58,077 nt of DNA from Glacieibacterium sp964246975. Lineage in GTDB: Bacteria; Pseudomonadota; Alphaproteobacteria; Sphingomonadales; Sphingomonadaceae. The translations under genes were made by a program, and so were the position numbers. The stretch spans positions 1 to 58,077 of the forward strand of contig CAXTSL010000002.1 of NCBI GenBank assembly GCA_964246975.1, in the 5' to 3' direction. This document shows positions 10,754 through 19,695 of this stretch, piece after piece. A model generated the notes under the pieces. It was not told the origin of the DNA. It saw nothing but the letters and a program-made list of their open reading frames with translations, and did not search any database. Positions within the stretch are counted from its first letter, which is position 1. The number at the start of each line of letters is the position of its first letter.

Positions 10754-13159
10754 CTAGAAACGCTTGCGCGCCGTTACGCCGAAGGTTCGCGGCGTGTTGG
10801 TGGTGAACCCGAGCCGCGCCCGCCCGCCGCGTTCGCGGTCGAACGACAGCAAGGCGTTCTCGTCGGTGACGTTGTTGACATAGGCGGTCAGGCTGAAACC
10901 GGCGTTAAGTTCGTAGGCGATGTTCAGGTTGACCAGCTGGTAGGATGGCAGTTTGAGATTGAGCAGCGTCACACCGGTGCCCGTCGCACCGCCGAAGGCA
11001 AGGCCCGAGACGAAGCTGCGCGGGTTGCCTTCCTGGTCGCTCGGCTGAGTGTAGCGGCTGCCGACATGCTGGACACTGGCGTTGAAGACGAGGTTCGAGG
11101 CGTCGCCGAGCGGCATCGTGTACGTCGCATTGCCCGAGATTTGGAAGCGCGGCACCGTCGGCAGGCGGTTGCCGTCGCGGATGCCCGCGATCACCACGCC
11201 CCCCGTCGTCGTCACGCTGCTGTCGAACTTCGAGTCGATGTAGCTGCCGGACAGGCCAAGCTCGAGGCCTTGCGCCGGGCGCGCCGACAGCTCGACCTCG
11301 ACGCCGACGGTATGCGCCTTGGGGACGTTGAAGACGACCCGCGACGAGCAGCTGCCGGCGTCGGCAGTGACCTGCAGGTTCTTGATGTCGGTGTAGAAAC
11401 CCGCGGCATTCAGCGTGAAGCCGCCGCCGCTGGCCTTGACCCCGCCTTCATAATTCCACAGCGTCTCGTCGCCGTAGCGCGGCCGATTGCCGTAGGTCCG
11501 CGCGTCGATGCCGGTCGCGCCGCCCGAGCACAGCGGGATGTTGAGCGGATCGTTGACGCCGCCGAGCCGGAAACCCTTCGACGCCTGCGCGTTGAACGTC
11601 ACTGCGTCCGACGCCTTGTAGCTCAGCAGGAAGCGCGGCGAGACGCCGTCGGACTTGGTCCGGTCAGTATTGTTGTCGCCGTTCGAGAACAGCCCGCCCG
11701 ACTTGAACTGGCGCTTTTCCTTGAAATTGTAATAGCGCAAGCCGGCGGTCGCGGTGAGCGCGTCGAAGAACTTGTAGCTCGCCTCGCCGAAAGCCGCATA
11801 CTGCTTGATATTGTACGGCAGCGACGCGTTGTACGGCGAATTGAGCGGGAAGCCGTTGGCGACGGCGACCGATGTCCCTGCCCCAAAGCGCGCATCGGTA
11901 AAGGCGTCGTAGCCCGGGGTCGGCAGGCGCTGATCGTATTTGCGATCGGTGTCGCTGTAGAAGCCGCCGATCACCCACTGAAACGGCCCGGTGCCGGTCG
12001 ACGCAATGCGCAGTTCCTGCGTGTACGACTTGACCTTTGTCGTGTCGCGCAGGTTCGACGGCAGCAGCACGCCCGCCGTCGGGAAGCCGAGATCGACCGA
12101 GACGCTGCCGGTCAGTGCGCTGGCGTCGCGGCTGACGAGGATGTCGCGGTCGGTGTAGGTCGACACCGATGTCACCGTCGCGCCGCCGAGGTCGGCTTCG
12201 GCAGTCAGGTCGGCAATCAGTGTCTCGTCGCTGAACTTCTCGCGCAGCAGCAGATATTGCTGGCGCTCCTTGAAGTTGACCACCCCGCGCGTCGTGGTGA
12301 AAGCGTTGCCGTAGAGGTTGAACACCTCCTGACGATTGAAGCCGCCGGTCTCGATCTTCTGATAGACGACGCGCGGCGTGATCTTGATGTCCTCGGTCGG
12401 CTGGAACAGCAGCGCGATGCGGCCGCCGTAGCGCTCGCCGTCGTTGACGTTCTTGCCGCCCGCCGGGCCGACCGCATCGATGAAGCCGCTGTAGTGGGTA
12501 TAATAACCGACTGCGCGCGCCGCGAACTTGTCGCTGAGCGGCAGGTTGACCGCGCCCTTCAGGCTGCCGCCGACATCGCCGCCGTCGACATAGTTGACGT
12601 CGCCCTCGACGAGCCCCTCGGTCTTGCCGATCGCCGGCTGGTTGGTGATGTAGCGGATGGTGCCGCCGACCGACCCCGAGCCGAACAGCGTGCCCTGCGG
12701 CCCGCGCAGCGTCTCGATGCGGTTGAGGTCGAAGAGGTCGAGATCGGGCGTGAACAGCGACAGCGAGATGACGCTTTCGTCGAGATAGATGCCGACCTGC
12801 TCCTTGACCCCCGGCTGGTCGCGGACGATCTGGCCCGCCGACACGCCACGGATCGAGACCTGGCTCTGGCCCGGCCCGAGGTTCTGGATGGTCAGGCCGG
12901 CAACGCTGCGGCTGATATCCTCGAGCGTCGTCGCTCCCGAGCGCTGAATAGCGAGTTGGGTCTGGGCGTTGATCGAGAACGGCACATCCTGCAGGCGGCT
13001 GTTGCGCTTGGTGGCGGTGACGATGATGTCGCCTTCGCCGCTGGCGGACGCCGCCGCATCGTCCGGCGTGGCGGTTTGGGCCGGCGTCTGCGCCGGGGCA
13101 GCAGTGGCGAGCGCGGTGCCGCACAGCAGCGCAGCCGCGTGTAGGCGCAGGCTTATCAT
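10754..13159 (-). CDS. TonB-dependent receptor (1)
   Basis: An 801-residue outer-membrane receptor for energised uptake of an unknown ligand. A signal peptide (about residues 1-23) is followed by a linker and the TonB box region GDIIVTATKR. The plug then has DISRSVAGLTIQNLGPGQSQ, VSIRGVSAG and ETLRGPQGTLFGSGSVGGTI. The beta-barrel ends in the aromatic C-terminus FGVTARKRF. The plug resembles receptors of the pesticin/catecholate type that sphingomonads use for diverse carbon compounds, so the ligand need not be a siderophore. The ATG is preceded by GGGGAG. The 219 bp upstream to the DUF6456 stop would hold its promoter. The MarR-GNAT gene follows 40 bp after the stop. Confidence 0.95.
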   Translation of the reverse strand: MISLRLHAAALLCGTALATAAPAQTPAQTATPDDAAASASGEGDIIVTATKRNSRLQDVPFSINAQTQLAIQRSGATTLEDISRSVAGLTIQNLGPGQSQVSIRGVSAGQIVRDQPGVKEQVGIYLDESVISLSLFTPDLDLFDLNRIETLRGPQGTLFGSGSVGGTIRYITNQPAIGKTEGLVEGDVNYVDGGDVGGSLKGAVNLPLSDKFAARAVGYYTHYSGFIDAVGPAGGKNVNDGERYGGRIALLFQPTEDIKITPRVVYQKIETGGFNRQEVFNLYGNAFTTTRGVVNFKERQQYLLLREKFSDETLIADLTAEADLGGATVTSVSTYTDRDILVSRDASALTGSVSVDLGFPTAGVLLPSNLRDTTKVKSYTQELRIASTGTGPFQWVIGGFYSDTDRKYDQRLPTPGYDAFTDARFGAGTSVAVANGFPLNSPYNASLPYNIKQYAAFGEASYKFFDALTATAGLRYYNFKEKRQFKSGGLFSNGDNNTDRTKSDGVSPRFLLSYKASDAVTFNAQASKGFRLGGVNDPLNIPLCSGGATGIDARTYGNRPRYGDETLWNYEGGVKASGGGFTLNAAGFYTDIKNLQVTADAGSCSSRVVFNVPKAHTVGVEVELSARPAQGLELGLSGSYIDSKFDSSVTTTGGVVIAGIRDGNRLPTVPRFQISGNATYTMPLGDASNLVFNASVQHVGSRYTQPSDQEGNPRSFVSGLAFGGATGTGVTLLNLKLPSYQLVNLNIAYELNAGFSLTAYVNNVTDENALLSFDRERGGRARLGFTTNTPRTFGVTARKRF

Positions 13160-13378
13160 GATGTTTTCTCCCCGAGGTTTATTGTCATCGACTATGTCGG
13201 GCCTGCGTTATCCGTCAATCTAAGGTCGTTCCGGCGATGCAGTCGGTGCAAACCTGTGGTTTTGGCGCATCGCTTACCGCGCGGTAAACCAGTCGAGATA
13301 AGCGTCGGTCGACGCGATCAGCGTGATATCTGCAATCTGGCTCTGCCGGTGCCGCAGTGGGTGGACACGACGAGGCAA

Positions 13379-13942
13379 TCAAACCCGATAAAACCCCGCG
13401 ACGCGGTCGAGCGCGAGGCACAGCACCACCTTGCCCGTGCGCGCCGGCCACGCCAGCGCGCGTTCGGCGGTTTCCAGCCCCTCGCCCATGCAGACGACGC
13501 GCCACAGGATATCGGACAGCCCAGGGCCGGCGGCGGCGATGGCGGCGTCGAAGCGTTCACGCGCGCCGAGCCGCGCCAACGAGGGGTTGTGCGCGGGCGG
13601 GGCCCCGCGCGCACCGCTTGCGGCGGGTGCGGCATCCCACCGCATGGTGACCGATGGCAGGTGTCCGGCGCGGTGGAAATCGTCGCGCAAGGCCTCGCTG
13701 GCCGCGAACTGCGACGGCGTCACGAGGCCGCGCCGGACAAGCCAGGCGAGGGGAGATTCGGCCCGGTTAACAGAAACTTGACGACGATCGACGGCGTCGC
13801 CGGGGGTGAGGGTTCGGACCTCCATCAGGCGATTGACCGAGTCCGGTGCGTGGACATCCACGTGATTCGGTTGAGGTTTGCGGCGGGCTGCGGGCATCGG
13901 ATCGCTCCATTTACGGCTGCCGACCGCTTGCCATAAACGCAC
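13379..13942 (-). CDS. DUF6456 domain protein
   Basis: A 187-residue protein whose C-terminal part matches what I know of DUF6456. It shows RAESPLAWLVRRGLVTPSQF, a FHRAGHLPSVTMRWD segment, then GLSDILWRVVCMGEGLETAE and the end VVLCLALDRVAGFY. The family is found in alphaproteobacteria, often linked to a helix-turn-helix N-terminus; that part is short or absent here, with a basic N-terminal region instead. ATG 13942 gives the longest form; a start at 13897 (MPAARRKPQ) is plausible. It is divergent from the XRE regulator at 13989, with 46 bp between the starts, so the two probably share a control region. No function is established. Confidence 0.65.
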   Translation of the reverse strand: MRLWQAVGSRKWSDPMPAARRKPQPNHVDVHAPDSVNRLMEVRTLTPGDAVDRRQVSVNRAESPLAWLVRRGLVTPSQFAASEALRDDFHRAGHLPSVTMRWDAAPAASGARGAPPAHNPSLARLGARERFDAAIAAAGPGLSDILWRVVCMGEGLETAERALAWPARTGKVVLCLALDRVAGFYRV

Positions 13943-13988
13943 GTCTGTAGGACAGGCCTAACCGAACAGGTTTTGGAGGAGACCGCCC

Positions 13989-14552
13989 ATGATCACCCGC
14001 ATCCGCGAAGTCCGAAAAGCCAAGGGCATGACGCTCCACGAGGTCGCGCTGGCGTGCGTGCCCGCAACGACCGCGCAGACCATCGGCCGGCTCGAAACGG
14101 GCATGCGAACGGTCTCGGTGGGCTGGCTCAACCGCATCGCGCGCGCGCTCGGCGTCGAGGCGGCGACGCTGGTGACGCTGCCCGATCGCGTCGACGTGCC
14201 GGTCAGCGCGGTCTATGCGGCCGAAGGCCCGATCGCGCCGCGCCGCGATGCCACGCTGCTCGCGCCCGCTCCCGCCGGGGAGGCCGTCGGCGTGTCGTTC
14301 GAGGTCGCGGCCGGCGAGTATCGCGCCGGCGACGCGCTGTGGCTCGACAAGCTGCTGCCCGGCGATTTCGGCAAGGCGGTCAACCGCGATGTGCTGGTGC
14401 CGCGCACGCAGGGCCGTTTCGTCTTTGGCCGCTTGGCGGCGGCGGATGGGGGCAAGCTGCAGATCCTGCCGATCTCGCCGGGCGCGCGGCAGGTCGTCGT
14501 CGCCGACGCGCCGTGGCTCGCGGTGGCGCGCACGCTGATCCGGGCGCTGTAG
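13989..14552 (+). CDS. XRE-family helix-turn-helix protein with LexA/S24-like C-terminal part
   Basis: A 187-residue regulator. Residues 1 to about 60 form a Cro/CI-type helix-turn-helix (IREVRKAKGMTLHEVALAC, then TIGRLETGMRTVSVGWLNRI). The C-terminal 110 residues look like the beta-rich S24 fold (EYRAGDALWLDKLLPGDF, RDVLVPRTQGRFVFGRL), but I see no clear Ser-Lys catalytic dyad, so it is probably not an autoprotease. A good GGAGGAG site precedes ATG 13989. It is divergent from the DUF6456 gene and convergent with the amidase, whose stop lies 7 bp away. The target genes are unknown. Confidence 0.8.
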   Translation: MITRIREVRKAKGMTLHEVALACVPATTAQTIGRLETGMRTVSVGWLNRIARALGVEAATLVTLPDRVDVPVSAVYAAEGPIAPRRDATLLAPAPAGEAVGVSFEVAAGEYRAGDALWLDKLLPGDFGKAVNRDVLVPRTQGRFVFGRLAAADGGKLQILPISPGARQVVVADAPWLAVARTLIRAL

Positions 14553-14558
14553 CGCGGC

Positions 14559-15401
14559 CTAGCGCGGGGCGAGCAGGTGCGCCTCGACGGCGCGTGCGAT
14601 GCCCCGCCCGATGGTCCGCTGCCCCGCCTTCGACTGGAGCAGCGCGGCATCCTCGGCATTCGAGACATAGCCCGTTTCGAGCAGCACCGACGGCACATCG
14701 GCCGCCTTCAACACGCGAAAGCCCGCGAAGCGGTGGAATTCGCCGCGAAAGCCGATGCGGTCGGCGAGTTCGGCCTGAAGCGTCTCGGCGAAGGCGATCG
14801 AGACGTTGCGCGTATTGCGGTTCATCAGGTCGATCAGGATCGCGCCGACCTCGGGCGCGTCGACGCCGAGGTTGACCCCGGCGATGATGTCGGCGCGGTT
14901 CTCGCGCGCCGCCAGCCGCGCCGCCACCGCATCCGATGCCGTGTCGGACAGGGTGTAGACGCTCGCGCCGCGCGCCTGGGGATTGGGCGCGCTGTCGGCG
15001 TGGATCGACACGAACAGGTCGGCGCGGAGTTGCTGTGCGATGCCAACCCGTCCGCCGAGCGGAATGAAGCGGTCGTCGGCGCGCGTCAGCTTAACCCGCA
15101 CGCGCCCGCTCGCGGTCAGCGCGGCGGCGGCGGCGCGCGCGATGGCGAGCGTCACATCCTTCTCGTAGGCGCCATCGGTGGCGATCGCGCCGACGTCCTT
15201 GCCGCCATGTCCCGCGTCGATGACGACGAGCGGCTTCCTACCCCCCGAGCGCGGCGGCTGCGGCATCGCCCTGACGGCGCGCGGCGGCGGTCCGGCATAG
15301 ACGATGTCGGGCGGCCCCAGATCGAAATCGGTCGGCAGCGGCGCAGCCAGGACCCTTGCAGCACAGGCGAGCAGCGCCAGAAGGGGGAGCAGCCTGCGCA
15401 T
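14559..15401 (-). CDS. N-acetylmuramoyl-L-alanine amidase (Amidase_3 family)
   Basis: A 280-residue zinc amidase that cuts the bond between MurNAc and the stem peptide in periplasmic peptidoglycan, probably during cell separation. A signal peptide covers residues 1-20. Zinc ligands and catalytic residues are in place: H65 in DAGHGG, E80 in AYEKDV, H134 in SIHADS and E242 in LLETGYVSN. The N-terminal AMIN targeting domain of classical AmiC is absent, leaving only about 35 residues before the catalytic domain, so this is a short form. In sphingomonads this gene is commonly next to rne, as here: rne starts 440 bp away on the other strand. Confidence 0.93.
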   Translation of the reverse strand: MRRLLPLLALLACAARVLAAPLPTDFDLGPPDIVYAGPPPRAVRAMPQPPRSGGRKPLVVIDAGHGGKDVGAIATDGAYEKDVTLAIARAAAAALTASGRVRVKLTRADDRFIPLGGRVGIAQQLRADLFVSIHADSAPNPQARGASVYTLSDTASDAVAARLAARENRADIIAGVNLGVDAPEVGAILIDLMNRNTRNVSIAFAETLQAELADRIGFRGEFHRFAGFRVLKAADVPSVLLETGYVSNAEDAALLQSKAGQRTIGRGIARAVEAHLLAPR

Positions 15402-15840
15402 CGCGGCGGGGCGTAGCGGCGGCGGCGGGGGAGGGCAAGGCAGCTGGCTGAATGCCGCGAAGAACGCGCGGCTTGTCGCCTCCGGACAAGGGTGCTACCC
15501 CGATGGCCAGCGGTTCGCACCCGGGGCCTTGGCCCCCGTCGAATCGCCCCCCGCGCCTCCGGGGCGCACCTCCGGCCGCCCGCCAAATTCGGGCTCATGC
15601 CAGGGTCAGCGACCGGATCCGAGGTTTCGTTTGCCGCCCGCGCCGCGCGTACCGCGTCCGGGCACTAGGGTTAGGGTCGCATGACGCCGACGCGTAAACA
15701 TCAGTTCGGGAGCGCCGAAACAGGCGCGCCGGACGGATGGTCGCCGTCACCTATCCGTTTCGCTCGAATCTCAACAATTTTGCGCGCGCCCGCCGCCCCC
15801 GGCCTCGTCCGGGGCGGCCGCCGCGTCATGGAGCCCATAC
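15402..15840. other. 439-bp gap between amidase and rne starts: divergent promoter region and rne leader
   Basis: No gene is supported here; the short frames present are compositional. The region must carry the amidase and rne promoters. Two inverted repeats are visible: CTTGTC/GACAAG at 15472-15490, and a stronger GCCGCCCC/GGGGCGGC stem at 15792-15818, just upstream of the rne Shine-Dalgarno (GGAG at 15830-15833). A long structured 5' leader is known to mediate autoregulation of rne in enterics; whether that applies here is inference. Confidence 0.5.
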
Positions 15841-18462
15841 ATGTCCCAGCGTATGCTGATCGACGCCCGCCACCCGGAAGAGACGCGCGTCGCCGTCGTC
15901 AACGGTCAACGCATTGAGGAATTCGACTTCGAGGCTGCCGACCGCAAGCAGCTCAAGGGTAATATCTATCTCGCCAAGGTGACGCGCGTCGAGCCGTCGT
16001 TGCAGGCGGCGTTCGTCGAATACGGCGGCAACCGCCACGGCTTTCTCGCCTTCTCCGAAATCCACCCCGATTATTACCAAATCCCGCGCGAGGACCGCGA
16101 GGCGCTGCTCAGGGAGGAACAGGAACTCCACGCCGCCGAAGCGCATGACGACGAGCATGAAGAGGGCGAGGAGGGCGAGGAAGTCGCGACCACCGGCGGC
16201 CATGACGACACGTCCGACACGCTCCGCCGCCAGCGCCAGACGGTGCGCCGCCACTACAAGATCCAGGAGGTTATCCGCCGCCGCCAGGTGCTGCTGATCC
16301 AGGTCGTCAAGGAGGAACGCGGCAACAAGGGCGCGGCGCTGACCACCTATCTCAGCCTCGCCGGGCGCTACTGCGTGCTGATGCCCAACACCGCGCACGG
16401 CGGCGGCATCAGTCGCAAGATTTCGAACCTGTCGGACCGCAAACGGCTGAAGTCGATCATGGCCGACCTCAAGCTCCCCGCCGGCATGGGGGCGATCGTC
16501 CGCACCGCCGGGCTCAAGCGCAGCCGCGCCGAAATCAAGCGCGACTTCGATTATCTGACGCGGCTGTGGGACGAAATCCGCGAGACGACGCTGGCGTCGG
16601 TCGCGCCGTGCCTCGTCCACGAGGATTCGAGCCTGATCAAGCGCGCGGTTCGCGATCTCTACAACAAGGACATCGACCAGATCCTCGTCGACGGGCCCGA
16701 AGGCTATGAGGCGGCGTCGCGCTTCATGCAGATGCTGATGCCGACGCACGCCCCCAAGGTCGTCGAATACGACGACGCGGTGCCGCTGTTCCAGCGCTTC
16801 GGCGTCGAGGCGCAACTGGCGGCGATGTACCAGCCGGTCGTGCAGCTCAAGTCGGGCGGCTATCTCGTCATCAACCCGACCGAGGCGCTGGTGTCGATCG
16901 ACATCAACTCGGGGCGGTCGACGCGCGAGCACGGCATCGAGGAAACCGCCTACAAGACCAACATGGAAGCCGCCGAGGAAATCGGGCGGCAGCTGCGCCT
17001 GCGCGACATGGCGGGGCTGGTGGTCATCGACTTCATCGACATGGAGGTCGGCGGCAACAACCGCCGCGTCGAGCGCGCGATGAAGGATGCGCTGCGCCAC
17101 GACCGCGCGCGCATCCAGCTCGGGCGGATCAGCTCGTTCGGGCTGATGGAGATGAGCCGCCAGCGGCTGCGCACCGGCATCCTCGAAGCCTCGACGCACG
17201 TCTGCCCGATGTGCGACGCGACGGGCTATGTCCGTACCGTGTCGAGTGCCGCGCTGGCGGCGCTGCGCGATCTCGAGGCGGAAGCGATCAAGGGCCGCGC
17301 GTCGGAGTTCACGTTGCGCGCCGGACCCGATGTGGCGGTCTATATCCTCAACCGCAAGCGCGCCGAGTTGGCCGAACTGGAAGAGCGCTACGGCGTCGGC
17401 ATCGAGGCGGTGCCCGACGACAGTCTGATCGGGCCGAACTACGCCATCGACTGCGCCGGTGCGCCGCCGACGAAGCAGGTCGTGCTCGCGCCGATCCCCG
17501 CGCCGGTGACGATCGTCGAGGACGAGGATGAATACGTCAGTGCCGGGGGCCATGACGACGAGGACGACGACGAGGACGACGAGGGCGGCGAGGGCACGCC
17601 CGCGCGCGCCGACGACGCCGGTGCCGAACGCAGCGAGCGCGGCGACAGGTCCGAGCGCGGGGGCCGCACGCGCGGCCGCCGCCGCCGCCGTGGCGGGTCG
17701 CGCGACCGCGTCGAGGGCGATGCTCCGGTCGACGGCGGCGAAGGCGTCGAGGGCGAGGCCGCCGAGGAAGCCGACACGGTCGAAGGCGATGCGCCCGAGG
17801 TCCTGCCGGTTGTCGAGACCGCCGCTGCCGAGGCCGAGGCCACGCGTCGCCGCCGTCGCGGTCGCCGGGGCGGTCGCCGCCGCGACGGCGCGATGCTGAG
17901 CGAGGAGGGCGGACCTGCGACGCGCGAAGCCGCTGGCGACGATGTTGCCGATGCGGCAGCGGCGACGGCGCATACCGTGTCGTCGAGCGCGGAGGCGAGC
18001 GTTCTCGACGTGCCCGCCGAGACGCCCGTTGCCGGAGCGTCGACGCCGGAAACTTCAAGCGCCGAAACCTCGGTCGTCGAGCCGATCGCGCCCAAGCGTG
18101 CGCGCCGGTCGAAGAAAATCGTCGATGAAGCGCCTGCGGTGGTCGCCGACGACGCGCCGCCCGCCGCACCGCCCGCCGCGACGGAGGGTGCCGAGCCGGT
18201 TGCCGACGAGGCGCCCGCCAAGGCACCGCGCAAGCGCAGCCCGCGCCGCAAGGCCGGGGCAGTCGACGCCGACGCACCCGAGGCGCAAGCTGCGGTGACC
18301 GACGATGCACCGCCGCCCGCGCCGGTACCGCTGCCCGTCGCGACGGTCGCCGCAATCGAAGCGCCCGTGCCGTCCGCACCGCCCGAACCCGCCAACGACG
18401 CCGACGCCGCACCCGAGGGCGAGCCGCGCAAGGGTTGGTGGTCGCGGACCTTCGGCGGCTGA
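15841..18462 (+). CDS. rne: Ribonuclease E/G
   Basis: An 873-residue endoribonuclease that initiates mRNA decay and processes rRNA and tRNA precursors. It starts MSQRMLIDARHPEETRVAVV, as is usual in alphaproteobacteria. The S1 domain (about residues 38-150) is interrupted by an acidic insert near 100-125, also typical of this class. The catalytic aspartate is D354 in SIDINSGR, with a second in FIDMEVGG; the Zn-link CPMC is at 455-458. After about residue 560 the protein is a disordered acidic/alanine tail with arginine clusters (TRGRRRRRGGSRDR, RRRRGRRGGRRRD), likely RNA- and partner-binding degradosome segments. It ends with a KGWWSRTFGG motif. GGAG lies 8-11 nt before the ATG. Confidence 0.96.
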   Translation: MSQRMLIDARHPEETRVAVVNGQRIEEFDFEAADRKQLKGNIYLAKVTRVEPSLQAAFVEYGGNRHGFLAFSEIHPDYYQIPREDREALLREEQELHAAEAHDDEHEEGEEGEEVATTGGHDDTSDTLRRQRQTVRRHYKIQEVIRRRQVLLIQVVKEERGNKGAALTTYLSLAGRYCVLMPNTAHGGGISRKISNLSDRKRLKSIMADLKLPAGMGAIVRTAGLKRSRAEIKRDFDYLTRLWDEIRETTLASVAPCLVHEDSSLIKRAVRDLYNKDIDQILVDGPEGYEAASRFMQMLMPTHAPKVVEYDDAVPLFQRFGVEAQLAAMYQPVVQLKSGGYLVINPTEALVSIDINSGRSTREHGIEETAYKTNMEAAEEIGRQLRLRDMAGLVVIDFIDMEVGGNNRRVERAMKDALRHDRARIQLGRISSFGLMEMSRQRLRTGILEASTHVCPMCDATGYVRTVSSAALAALRDLEAEAIKGRASEFTLRAGPDVAVYILNRKRAELAELEERYGVGIEAVPDDSLIGPNYAIDCAGAPPTKQVVLAPIPAPVTIVEDEDEYVSAGGHDDEDDDEDDEGGEGTPARADDAGAERSERGDRSERGGRTRGRRRRRGGSRDRVEGDAPVDGGEGVEGEAAEEADTVEGDAPEVLPVVETAAAEAEATRRRRRGRRGGRRRDGAMLSEEGGPATREAAGDDVADAAAATAHTVSSSAEASVLDVPAETPVAGASTPETSSAETSVVEPIAPKRARRSKKIVDEAPAVVADDAPPAAPPAATEGAEPVADEAPAKAPRKRSPRRKAGAVDADAPEAQAAVTDDAPPPAPVPLPVATVAAIEAPVPSAPPEPANDADAAPEGEPRKGWWSRTFGG

Positions 18463-18471
18463 CGCCTTGCA

Positions 18472-18515
18472 GTCCTGCGGGGGGCGGGCGCTCCGGCCCC
18501 GCCCGTCCGCAGGAC
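18472..18515 (+). terminator. Strong hairpin after rne, possible transcription terminator
   Basis: GTCCTGCGG (18472-18480) pairs with CCGCAGGAC (18507-18515), and an inner GGGCGGG/CCCGCCC extends the stem. There is no T-tract, so it may be a processing or stability element rather than an intrinsic terminator. It starts 9 bp after the rne stop. Confidence 0.5.
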
Positions 18516-18555
18516 ACGCCGGTCGCGCGACGCATGGGGGGCCTGACGCCGGCCC

Positions 18556-18584
18556 TTGCCCACGCCCCCCGCACCCGCTAACCC
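18556..18584 (+). promoter_or_regulatory. Candidate promoter for the CAU tRNA
   Basis: TTGCCC (18556-18561), a 17-nt spacer and TAACCC (18579-18584) lie 17 nt before the tRNA. The -10 element is poor, so this is tentative. Confidence 0.3.
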
Positions 18585-18601
18585 GAACGCGCGTCCGGTC
18601 G

Positions 18602-18673
18602 GGGCCTGTAGCTCAATGGTAGAGCAGGCCGCTCATAACGGCTCGGTTGGGGGTTCGAAACCCTCCGGGCCCA
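18602..18673 (+). tRNA. tRNA with CAU anticodon (probably tRNA-Ile2, otherwise elongator tRNA-Met)
   Basis: A full cloverleaf folds. The acceptor stem is GGGCCTG/CGGGCCC and the D stem GCTC/GAGC. The anticodon stem GGCCG/CGGCT carries the loop CTCATAA, giving anticodon CAT, and the T arm is GGGGG-TTCGAAA-CCCTC. The body and the CTCATAA context resemble tRNA-Ile2, in which the C is lysidine-modified by TilS, more than initiator tRNA; elongator Met is not excluded. After the discriminator A the genome reads CCG, so CCA is not encoded and must be added. The D loop is short. Confidence 0.9.
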
Positions 18674-18702
18674 CCGGGTGTTGTGAGGAGTACGACGCGC
18701 CC

Positions 18703-19695
18703 GTGTCCCCAGTCCCCGCGTCGCCGCCCGCCAAGAAAAGCAGCTTCGGGCAATGGCTGTGGGGCCTTGTCGGGCTCGTCGTGCTTGGCCTCGCGGTCTG
18801 GGGGATCAAGCAGATCGCCGGACAGGTGACGCTCGCCGAGATAAAGGCCGACATCGCCGCGACGCCGATCCATCTGTTCGTCTTCGCGGGACTGTCGGCG
18901 GCGGCGTCCTACATCGTGCTGATCGGCTATGACTGGCTGGCGGTGCGCCACCTCGGCTATCGCCTGCCGTTCCGCACGCTCGCGGCGGCGTCGTTCGGCA
19001 GCTTCACGATGAGCCACACGCTGGGGCTGACGGTCCTGACCGGCGGCACGGTGCGCTACCGGATGTATACGCGCAGCGGCATTCACCCGCTCGATATCGC
19101 GCTGATCATCGCGCTGTGCGGCTGGACCTTCTGGCTCGGCGTCGTCGTCGTCGCGGGGGCGGGGCTGCTCGTCGATCCGCATCTCGCGACGCCGTTTCGC
19201 GATTTCGCGCCGGGGTGGGAGCGCTGGGCGGGCATCCTGCTGCTCGCCGGCGCAGCGGCCTACACGCTGTTCGCGACGCTCTACCGGCGGCCGATCAGGC
19301 TGTGGAACTATGCTTTCACGCTGCCCAACGGGCGCGAGACGCTGCTCCAGATCCTCATCGGCGCGGTCGATCTCGCCTTTGCGGGGGGCGCACTCTACCT
19401 GTTGCTCCCGGACATCGGCGCGCCGGGGTTGCTGACCGTGCTGACTATCTACGCCGTCGCGATGGTCACCGGCGCGCTCAGCCACGCCCCCGGCGGCTTG
19501 GGCGTCTTCGAACTCGTCATCGTCGCGCTGCTGCCGGCGAGCCCCAAGGCGGGCGTGCTCGCGGCGCTCGTGCTGTTCCGCCTGATCTACACCTATATCC
19601 CGTTTTTTCTCGGCCTCGCGGTCATCGGCTGGACCGAAGTCGCGGCGTTCAAGCGCCGACGCGGCGAAGCTCGGCGAGCAGTCGCAGCGCCTTGA
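18703..19695 (+). CDS. YbhN/UPF0104-type integral membrane protein (lysylphosphatidylglycerol synthase TM-region family)
   Basis: A 330-residue multi-pass protein with about eight hydrophobic helices. The first (LWGLVGLVVLGLAVWGIK) begins at about residue 16. Family-type motifs include SHTLGLTVLTGGTVRYRMYT and ALSHAPGGLGVFELV. The family corresponds to the membrane half of MprF-like proteins and YbhN; a flippase or lipid role is suspected but the substrate is unknown. I take GTG 18703 as the start, with GAGGAG upstream, because any longer form would run through the tRNA that ends 30 nt earlier. The last 47 bp overlap the convergent MOSC gene. A basic tail (FKRRRGEARR) ends the protein. Confidence 0.85.
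   Translation: MSPVPASPPAKKSSFGQWLWGLVGLVVLGLAVWGIKQIAGQVTLAEIKADIAATPIHLFVFAGLSAAASYIVLIGYDWLAVRHLGYRLPFRTLAAASFGSFTMSHTLGLTVLTGGTVRYRMYTRSGIHPLDIALIIALCGWTFWLGVVVVAGAGLLVDPHLATPFRDFAPGWERWAGILLLAGAAAYTLFATLYRRPIRLWNYAFTLPNGRETLLQILIGAVDLAFAGGALYLLLPDIGAPGLLTVLTIYAVAMVTGALSHAPGGLGVFELVIVALLPASPKAGVLAALVLFRLIYTYIPFFLGLAVIGWTEVAAFKRRRGEARRAVAAP

Noticed and set aside
18556..18702. A longer start for the YbhN-type protein
   Set aside because: The extended frame would translate through the CAU tRNA.
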